From: Armatimonadota bacterium
Lineage (GTDB): Bacteria > Armatimonadota > Fimbriimonadia > Fimbriimonadales > Fimbriimonadaceae
DNA: 12,733 bases
Direction of reading: 5' to 3'
Assembly: GCA_023423495.1 (NCBI GenBank)
Contig: JAFAFM010000202.1
Coordinates: 1-12,733, forward strand
The position numbers and the translations under genes were made by a program. Below are positions 7,408 through 12,733 of the stretch, in pieces (positions within the stretch are counted from its first letter, which is position 1; each line of letters begins with the position of its first letter). The notes beneath the pieces were generated by a model. The model did not search any database and was not told the origin of the DNA. It saw nothing but the letters and a program-made list of their open reading frames with translations.

Positions 7408-8442
7408 TGCCCAGAGCAGCCTCTTACCGTCGCGAGTGAACATCGGGAATCCGTCGAAGTCTGGATTCTTCGTGATGCGTTTGAGGTTGGTTCCGTCGAC
7501 GTTGATCATCCACAGATCAAATTCTCGGCCCTTCGGATCGCCGTAGTTGCTGGAGAAGATAATCCGTTTGCCGTCCGGATGCAGGAATGGCGCGAAGCTC
7601 GCGCAGCCGAGATTCGTGACCTGCTTCTTGTTGGCTCCGTCGGCATCCATGATCCAGATTTCTAGCTTGCTTGGGCGGACCAGGTCTTCGGCCAGCAGCC
7701 GGGTGTAATCCGCCTTCTCCTGATCGTTCTCGATCAAGTCTCGCCGATAGACGATCTTCTTGCTGTCCCAACTCACAAACGGACCGCCGTCATAGCCGTA
7801 TTCGTCGGTCAAACGCACCAGGTTTGACCCGTCGAGATTGGCCCGGTAGATGTCCAAGTCACCATTCTTCTTGGCGGTGAACGTCATGTACTTGCCGTTG
7901 GGAGCGATCGTGGTTTCGGCCGCATACCCGTCCAGCTTCAGAATTCTCTCGATCTTGGGATTCTTGGGGTCAGTGCTTCGTCGATAGAGGGAGAACTGTG
8001 GATTCACCATCCAGAAGTAGCCTTTGCTCATGTCCAGCGGCTTTTGTGGGCCCTCGTTCACTTCGTGCGTGCTGCTGAAGTAAAGCCACTTGCGGTCCGG
8101 CGTGAAGTAGCTGCAGGTGCACCGGCCCTTGCCCGTACTGACCAACTGCTTATCCGAGCCATCCGCATTCATGGTGAAGATCTGCTCGTCGGGAAACTCC
8201 GGCTGACGCGTTTGGAAGGTTATCTTTTTGCCGTCGGCGCTCCAGTACGCCTCCGCGTTTTGGCCGCCAAATGTGAGCTGCCGGACGTTGCTCAAGTTCG
8301 TCTCCTCTGAGTTCAGGGGTACCGCTTGGGAGTTCGGGGCGCTACCTTGGATGGGAGGAGCAGTCTCCAATGTGGGCAGGTGGACCATGCACAACGACAC
8401 TGGTTGAGGCTGAATCGCAGCAAGTGCAAGTGCGGCAAGCAT
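7345..8442 (-). CDS. TolB-like PD40 beta-propeller protein
   Basis: 365 residues from the ATG at 8442. At least six PD40/TolB-type blades are seen: YWSADGKKITFQT, YFTPDRKWLYFSS, IAPNGKYMTFTAKKNGDLDIY, VSWDSKKIVYRRD, FLHPDGKRIIFSS and MFTRDGKRLLWASNRNG. Each carries the '(P/A)DGK+(I/L).(F/Y)' strand, and blade ends read MNADGSDK, ANLDGSN, MDADGAN and INVDGTN. The segment GKGRCTCSYFTPD resembles a recurring 'GKGRTTCSYF.PDG' signature of a bacterial propeller family sometimes found fused to peptidases; no peptidase domain is present here. The frame is open further upstream (an ATG at 8547), but that would run over the GH116 start. From 8442 the protein begins MLAALALAAIQPQ, a weak signal-peptide-like segment without a charged n-region. 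Such propellers are usually exported; the ligand is unknown. The gene is divergent from the GH116 gene across 103 bp. Confidence 0.82.
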   Translation of the reverse strand: MLAALALAAIQPQPVSLCMVHLPTLETAPPIQGSAPNSQAVPLNSEETNLSNVRQLTFGGQNAEAYWSADGKKITFQTRQPEFPDEQIFTMNADGSDKQLVSTGKGRCTCSYFTPDRKWLYFSSTHEVNEGPQKPLDMSKGYFWMVNPQFSLYRRSTDPKNPKIERILKLDGYAAETTIAPNGKYMTFTAKKNGDLDIYRANLDGSNLVRLTDEYGYDGGPFVSWDSKKIVYRRDLIENDQEKADYTRLLAEDLVRPSKLEIWIMDADGANKKQVTNLGCASFAPFLHPDGKRIIFSSNYGDPKGREFDLWMINVDGTNLKRITKNPDFDGFPMFTRDGKRLLWASNRNGKVRGETNVFTADWKN

Positions 8443-8532
8443 CCTTTCATTTTGCAGAGTTAAAAGAGGGGCCGGTTCGCCCAGAATAACGATCCAATAC
8501 CTGGCTTGACGGCATTCTCCATTGCGTGACGG

Positions 8533-8538
8533 TAACCT
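8533..8538 (+). promoter_or_regulatory. Possible -10 element for a leaderless GH116 mRNA
   Basis: TAACCT fits a TANNNT -10 pattern and is followed by 7 nt and then the ATG at 8546, the spacing expected when transcription starts at or next to the A of the start codon. TTGACG at 8506-8511 is a good -35 hexamer, but the 21-bp spacing is too long. There is no Shine-Dalgarno before the ATG. Tentative. Confidence 0.35.
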
Positions 8539-8545
8539 TCGCCGC

Positions 8546-10936
8546 ATGGACCTGTTCCGTCCGGCATTCGATCTCGAACCCTACACATTCCGCGGCGAGA
8601 ATTTGCGCGAGCTAGCGTTCCCGTTGGGTGGAATTGGGACCGGATGTGTGAGCTTGGATGGTCGCGGAATGCTGCGAGACTGGGAGATCTTCGGCCGCCC
8701 AAATAAAGGGAGCCTGCTGCCATTCACGTTCGCGATGCTCTGGATTAAGCCGAAAGGTGAGGTGCCCAGGACGATCGCTGTCCAAGGTCCTCGCAACAAG
8801 AACTGGATTGGAGATTCTGTCCAATCCTGGACTTATGGACACGGGAATTTCTTCGATCAGATGGATGGTCTTCCGCACTTCGATGACCTGGACTTTGCGG
8901 GAACGTTTCCTTTTGCCCGGGTGAGGTTTAAGAAGCAAGGTCTGCCGGTAAGCGTCGAGCTTGCGGCAGTCAATCCCCTCATTCCCAACGATGTCGAAGC
9001 GTCCAGCCACCCGGCGGCTTTATTGGTTTATCGCGTAACCAACACAGGCGATAAAGCCGTGGACTTAACCCTCGCTTGGTCACTGACCAACCCCATCGGT
9101 TCGAAGGCCGCCGCCGGGGAACCGGACCGGGCGACAAACACTTTTTTTGAGTCCGAAACCTGCCGTGGCTTGCTGTTTCGCAACGAGCGATTTGCGGTCG
9201 ACGATCCGCACTATGGATCAGTCGCCCTTAGTACAACATGGCCGGAAGTGACGCACTTGGCGCAGTGGGAACGTCGTGAGTGGTTCGACAGCATTCAGGC
9301 TGTTTGGTCGGCATTTAGGGAGACCGGTCGCTTGGAAGGAGGGCCGGCGGGCACCACGAGCGAGCGGACTGCAGGGTCCTTGGGCGCCGTCGCACACTTG
9401 GAGCCAGGCGAATCGATTGAAATCCCGTTTCTGCTCACATGGTGCTTCCCAACGAGCCAAAAGTATTGGGATCGTGAACAGTATGCGGACCACAAGTGGA
9501 CGCCGTACTACGCCACCCAAATCCAAAACGCCCAAGAGGCGGCGGATCGCTTCTTCACAGAGTCGGATGAGTTGATTCGTCGAACTCTTAGATTCGAAGA
9601 AGCCTTGTTCTCCTCGTCGTTGCCTCCCAGCGTGATTCAGTCCGTGAGTGCAACCATAAGTACGCTCCACACTCCGACCGTACTTCGACTGGAGGACGGC
9701 ACTTTCTGGGCTTGGGAAGGCTGTGGACCTTCGGACGGGTGCTGTGCCGGCACTTGCAGCCACGTCTGGAACTACTCACTGACCCACGCCTACCTATTCC
9801 CTTCGATGCAAAGGAGCATGCGGGAGACGGAGTACAAAAACGCCTTCAACTGCGGACCCATGGGTCGGCAAGGAGCGCTCAATTTTCGGGTGATGATCCC
9901 AATTGGCGCCGAAGCTACATTGTGGCATGCGGCGAGTGATGGTCAACTCGGAGGAGTTGTGCAGTTGTACCGAGACTGGCGGCTTTCGGGCGATGACACG
10001 TGGCTGCAGGATCTGTGGCCGAGCGCGAAAAGAGCTTTGGAGTTTGCTTGGGTTCAGTGGGATCGAGACCGGGACGGCCTCGTGGATGGAGATCAGCACA
10101 ACACTTACGACATAAACTTCCAAGGCCCCAATCCACTGACTCAATTCTTCTATCTAGCGGCACTTCGGGCTGCGGAAGAGATCAGCCGACACCTCGGCGA
10201 CCTTGAATCGGCTCAGGTGTATCGTGACCTATTCGAAAGCGGTCGTGAGTTAACGAAACAGCGGTTATTCAACGGAGAATTTTTTGTTCAGGAGAATCCG
10301 TACGACTCCGCCGATGCACCCAAGTACCAGCACGGCAGAGGATGTCTCAGCGACCAGTTGTTCGGACAATTGTCCGCCACGGTTGCCGGGCTTGGGGATT
10401 TGGTGGAGCCGGAACTGGTTCAAAAAGCGCTCGACTCCATCTTCATTTATAACTTCAGGGATCCACTTGGCGACCACGAAAACCTGCAGCGGGTCTATGC
10501 GGTTTCGGACGAACCTGGGCTCATCTTGTGTTCGTGGCCGAACGGCGGTAGGCCACCATTTCCCTTTGTGTATTCCGACGAAGTGTGGACGGGAATCGAA
10601 TACCAAGTCGCGACGCATTTGGCATTTACGCGTCGCCGGGATGAAAGCCTTCGAATCGTGGAAGGCATCCGACATCGGTATGACGGCACTCGGCGCAATC
10701 CTTGGAACGAGTTCGAATGCGGTTCGCATTACGCCCGGGCGATGGCCAGCTACGGCTTGATGCTGGCGCTGCCCGGCATCGACTACGACGGCCGGAACCG
10801 GCAGCTTCGAGTTAAGGAAGAGGGTCGGTTCTTCTTCTGTACCCCCCAAGGGTGGGGACAGGTCAGCCGAAGCGGCGAAGAAATCTCCATCCAAGCAGCA
10901 GAGGGCGAACTAGGAGGGATTACCGCCAGAGCCTAG
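8546..10936 (+). CDS. GH116 family glycoside hydrolase (GBA2-like, DUF608)
   Basis: 796 residues from the ATG at 8546; an in-frame TTG at 8522 would add eight residues (MRDGNLRR) and is less likely. GH116 enzymes are retaining beta-glycosidases (beta-glucosidase, beta-xylosidase, non-lysosomal glucosylceramidase) with an N-terminal beta-sandwich and a C-terminal (alpha/alpha)6 barrel. The N-terminal family signature is LAFPLGGIGTGCVSLDGRG. Aligned by eye to human GBA2 and the Thermoanaerobacterium enzyme, the nucleophile is E391 (WEG), the acid/base is D522 (HNTYDINF), and the sugar-binding pair is E722/R731 (NEFECGSHYAR). SDEVWTGIEYQVA is another conserved block. No signal peptide or membrane segment is visible, so it is probably cytosolic. 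The loop after E391 has four cysteines (C393, C399, C400, C404). Its substrate cannot be read from sequence. Its TAG shares CTAG with the stop of the convergent binding-protein gene. Confidence 0.93.
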   Translation: MDLFRPAFDLEPYTFRGENLRELAFPLGGIGTGCVSLDGRGMLRDWEIFGRPNKGSLLPFTFAMLWIKPKGEVPRTIAVQGPRNKNWIGDSVQSWTYGHGNFFDQMDGLPHFDDLDFAGTFPFARVRFKKQGLPVSVELAAVNPLIPNDVEASSHPAALLVYRVTNTGDKAVDLTLAWSLTNPIGSKAAAGEPDRATNTFFESETCRGLLFRNERFAVDDPHYGSVALSTTWPEVTHLAQWERREWFDSIQAVWSAFRETGRLEGGPAGTTSERTAGSLGAVAHLEPGESIEIPFLLTWCFPTSQKYWDREQYADHKWTPYYATQIQNAQEAADRFFTESDELIRRTLRFEEALFSSSLPPSVIQSVSATISTLHTPTVLRLEDGTFWAWEGCGPSDGCCAGTCSHVWNYSLTHAYLFPSMQRSMRETEYKNAFNCGPMGRQGALNFRVMIPIGAEATLWHAASDGQLGGVVQLYRDWRLSGDDTWLQDLWPSAKRALEFAWVQWDRDRDGLVDGDQHNTYDINFQGPNPLTQFFYLAALRAAEEISRHLGDLESAQVYRDLFESGRELTKQRLFNGEFFVQENPYDSADAPKYQHGRGCLSDQLFGQLSATVAGLGDLVEPELVQKALDSIFIYNFRDPLGDHENLQRVYAVSDEPGLILCSWPNGGRPPFPFVYSDEVWTGIEYQVATHLAFTRRRDESLRIVEGIRHRYDGTRRNPWNEFECGSHYARAMASYGLMLALPGIDYDGRNRQLRVKEEGRFFFCTPQGWGQVSRSGEEISIQAAEGELGGITARA

Positions 10937-11967
10937 AAATTGAAATCGTCGATATTCTCCTTGGTGAACGTAATTGTTCCGCCGAGGAGAACGTTGTCTC
11001 CTGCAACGTTTTTCTCGCCCAGCCGTCCGGCATTCAGGGTCGTTGCACCAGACTTTAGCTTTCCATCGACGAGCGCCCGTGCAACCTGGACGGTGAGATA
11101 GCCCAGGTCTTTGGTGTTCCAAAGAATTACTGACTTTACTACATCCTCTTTCACATAAGTTCGCATGTCATTGGGCGTGGCGAGTCCGGTGACCAATACT
11201 TTGCTACCCTTGCCTGCTTGTTTGACTGCCTCCGCAGAACCAGGAAACGCAACGGAACTGATGGCAAAGATTCCTTTCAGGTTCGGATAGGTCTTCATCA
11301 AGTCTTGGGCAACGGTGAAAGCCAGCTTTTGGTCCTCGTTAGATGGCTTGACGGCGACCAGCTTCAAACCCGGATACTTCTCAAGCCGGACCTTGATGTG
11401 CTTGATCCATTCGTTTTGGTTGGAAGCCGTGAGCGCAGCAGTGACGATCGCCACTTCGCCCGAGGCTGAATCTCCTCCCAAGTCCTTCGCCATGGCGTCG
11501 ACTAGGGAGAACCCAATTTCCTCGGATGTCGCCTGATTCACGAAGAATTCTCGCGTGTCCTGGCCTGCATCTGCATCCCAGGTGATCACCTTGGTGCCGG
11601 CGTTGCGAGCACGCTTCAGGGCGGGGGCAAGGACGTCTGGATCGTTCGGGGAGACAGCAATCACATCCACACCCTGTGCGGTCCACTGGTCGATCAGCTT
11701 GACCGCTTCAGCGGCGTCACCGCTCGTGGGGCCGTCGTAGATAAGCTCGACATTCCCCAGTTCCTTCGCAGCTTCCATGGCACCTTCCGAGCAGCTGGTG
11801 AAGTAAGGGACGCCTTTTTTCTTCGGAAGCATGGCAACCGTGATCTTCTTGCCGGTTGAAGCGGTTGTAGCTGTACCTCCGGACGAGTCCGGAGCAGATG
11901 GGCTGTTGCAACCTACAATGGTCAGCGCCGCGAGGGCCGACAGGGCGAATGTGAATCGAACTTTCAT
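10933..11967 (-). CDS. Sugar ABC transporter solute-binding lipoprotein (RhaS/LsrB-like)
   Basis: 344 residues. The N-terminus is a lipoprotein signal, MKVRFTFALSALAALTIVGC, with lipobox IVGC and lipidated C20, followed by a Ser/Thr/Gly linker. The mature part is a Peripla_BP_4 (ribose-binding-like) fold: VAMLPKKKGVPYF, GVDVIAVSPNDPD, AGTKVITWDADAGQDTREFFVNQ. The last segment and the 'KGVPYF' opening resemble the rhamnose-binding RhaS and autoinducer-2-binding LsrB branch more than the classic ribose protein; the ligand is not provable by eye. The gene lies 44 nt downstream of the permease on the same strand, so it is probably the last gene of that operon. No Shine-Dalgarno is seen before the ATG. 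It converges with the GH116 gene, sharing a CTAG stop. Confidence 0.92.
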   Translation of the reverse strand: MKVRFTFALSALAALTIVGCNSPSAPDSSGGTATTASTGKKITVAMLPKKKGVPYFTSCSEGAMEAAKELGNVELIYDGPTSGDAAEAVKLIDQWTAQGVDVIAVSPNDPDVLAPALKRARNAGTKVITWDADAGQDTREFFVNQATSEEIGFSLVDAMAKDLGGDSASGEVAIVTAALTASNQNEWIKHIKVRLEKYPGLKLVAVKPSNEDQKLAFTVAQDLMKTYPNLKGIFAISSVAFPGSAEAVKQAGKGSKVLVTGLATPNDMRTYVKEDVVKSVILWNTKDLGYLTVQVARALVDGKLKSGATTLNAGRLGEKNVAGDNVLLGGTITFTKENIDDFNF

Positions 11968-12011
11968 CCGGAAAACAAGATTCGTCAGAAGAACGGCAAA
12001 ATCCTTCAGGG

Positions 12012-12733
12012 CTACGCAGGTTGCAACTTACTGCGGCGTTCAACTAATTGTTCGGTAAGCAATGCCAGGATCAACAGTGATCCCATCACCAAAAGATTTA
12101 GCTCGCTCTGCTTCCAGTGCCAGCTTACGAATTCGCGAGTTTCATGAATCAAAAATAGGGCCAAAACCAAGCCCAAAACTTTGCCTTTGCCGCCCTCGAT
12201 GCTGGCTCCCCCAAGGACGACCGCGGTGATGGCTTCAAGTTCCATTCCCATGCCCATGTCCGCCTTGGCAGTGTTGTTTCTCGCCACTAAGAAGACAGCC
12301 GCAATGCCACATGCAAGACCAGAGAATGTGTAAAGCGCGGTCTTAAGGCGATCGACAGGGATTCCGGAGAATCGTGTCGGCGCTTCTTCTGTTCCGAGCG
12401 CGATGATCCATCGCCCAATCCTTAGCTTAGCCAGAATGAACCAGGTGAGCAGGGCAAGGAGGAGAAACGTCACGGCCGGAAAGGGAACACCAAGCACCGT
12501 TCCTTGTGACAAGTGGAGGAAGGATTCCGGGTAGCCGGACAGGGGTCGCGCGCGACTCATGCCCTCAGCAGTTCCACGGTAAGCAGCCATGGTGGCGAGG
12601 GTGACGATTAGAGGATGAACCCTAAGCTTGGTCACAAGTTTGCCATTCAAATACCCCGCTAAGGTCCCTCCCAGAACCGCACACCCGGCCGCTAAAAACG
12701 GTGGCATTCCCGCCTCGAAGGTGAGGCCGAGAG
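12012..12733 (-). CDS. Sugar ABC transporter permease, RbsC/RhaPQ type (5' end outside window)
   Basis: The frame is open to the window edge: in-frame codons before the ATG at 12707 read LGLTFEAG, matching the 'aG.P..lA' style of this family, so the start lies outside. 239 residues are visible. At least six hydrophobic segments are seen, including LAAGCAVLGGTLAGYLNG, VTFLLLALLTWFILAKL, LYTFSGLACGIAAVFLVA, VLGLVLALFLI and LLVMGSLLILALL. The cytoplasmic coupling segment ELEAITAVVLGGASIEGGKG is the BPD_transp_2 hallmark of RbsC-type permeases. It forms the inner-membrane channel for the sugar delivered by the lipoprotein encoded just downstream. The ATPase and any second permease are presumably beyond the edge. 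The stop is TAG at 12014-12012. Confidence 0.92.
   Translation of the reverse strand, partial: LGLTFEAGMPPFLAAGCAVLGGTLAGYLNGKLVTKLRVHPLIVTLATMAAYRGTAEGMSRARPLSGYPESFLHLSQGTVLGVPFPAVTFLLLALLTWFILAKLRIGRWIIALGTEEAPTRFSGIPVDRLKTALYTFSGLACGIAAVFLVARNNTAKADMGMGMELEAITAVVLGGASIEGGKGKVLGLVLALFLIHETREFVSWHWKQSELNLLVMGSLLILALLTEQLVERRSKLQPA

Noticed and set aside
8522..8545. TTG start for the GH116 gene adding eight residues
   Set aside because: There is no ribosome binding site, the added residues are not family-like, and an ATG with a fitting TANNNT element lies at 8546.
10265..10894. 209-codon open frame on the minus strand inside the GH116 gene
   Set aside because: It is antisense to conserved GH116 blocks (SDEVW, NEFECGSHYAR) and has no family features of its own.

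Overview
This is a gene-dense stretch of bacterial chromosome holding eight protein genes, two of them cut by the window edges. I see no RNA genes, insertion sequences, phage genes or CRISPR arrays. The moderately high GC, an OstA/LptA-type envelope protein (which implies an outer membrane), a secretin-less STN-domain protein, a PD40 beta-propeller protein, a GH116 glycosidase and a mostly Shine-Dalgarno-free start pattern fit an environmental diderm outside the Proteobacteria. Armatimonadota (Fimbriimonas-like) is my best guess, but it is an inference from gene style, not a demonstrated placement.

Layout: (1) 1-945 (+), the 3' part of an OstA/LptA-like protein. (2) 964-4984 (-), an acnA-rimO pair joined by an 8-nt overlap: aconitase, then the ribosomal protein S12 methylthiotransferase, both iron-sulfur enzymes. 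(3) 4985-5145, a divergent intergenic region with a textbook Shine-Dalgarno plus TTG start for acnA and a good sigma70-like promoter for the gene to the right. (4) 5146-7407 (+), an unnamed exported protein with two STN-like modules. (5) 7345-8442 (-), a TolB-like PD40 propeller protein whose 3' end overlaps the previous gene. (6) 8546-10936 (+), a cytosolic GH116 (GBA2-type) glycosidase. (7) 10933-12733 (-), the end of a sugar ABC-transporter operon: an RbsC-type permease cut by the window edge, then a RhaS/LsrB-like solute-binding lipoprotein.

How the genes relate: acnA and rimO are probably co-transcribed and translationally coupled. The permease and binding protein form one importer, and the adjacent cytosolic GH116 enzyme could act on what such an importer brings in, although the two are on opposite strands and converge. 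The three tail-to-tail junctions are very tight: an 18-bp gap, a 63-bp overlap, and a 4-bp CTAG that supplies both stop codons. None has room for a classical intrinsic terminator. No gene-free stretch exceeds 300 bases. I found no clear novel multi-gene system. The least explained gene is the double-STN protein, and the most unusual local structures are the convergent junctions and the cysteine-rich active-site loop of the GH116 enzyme.
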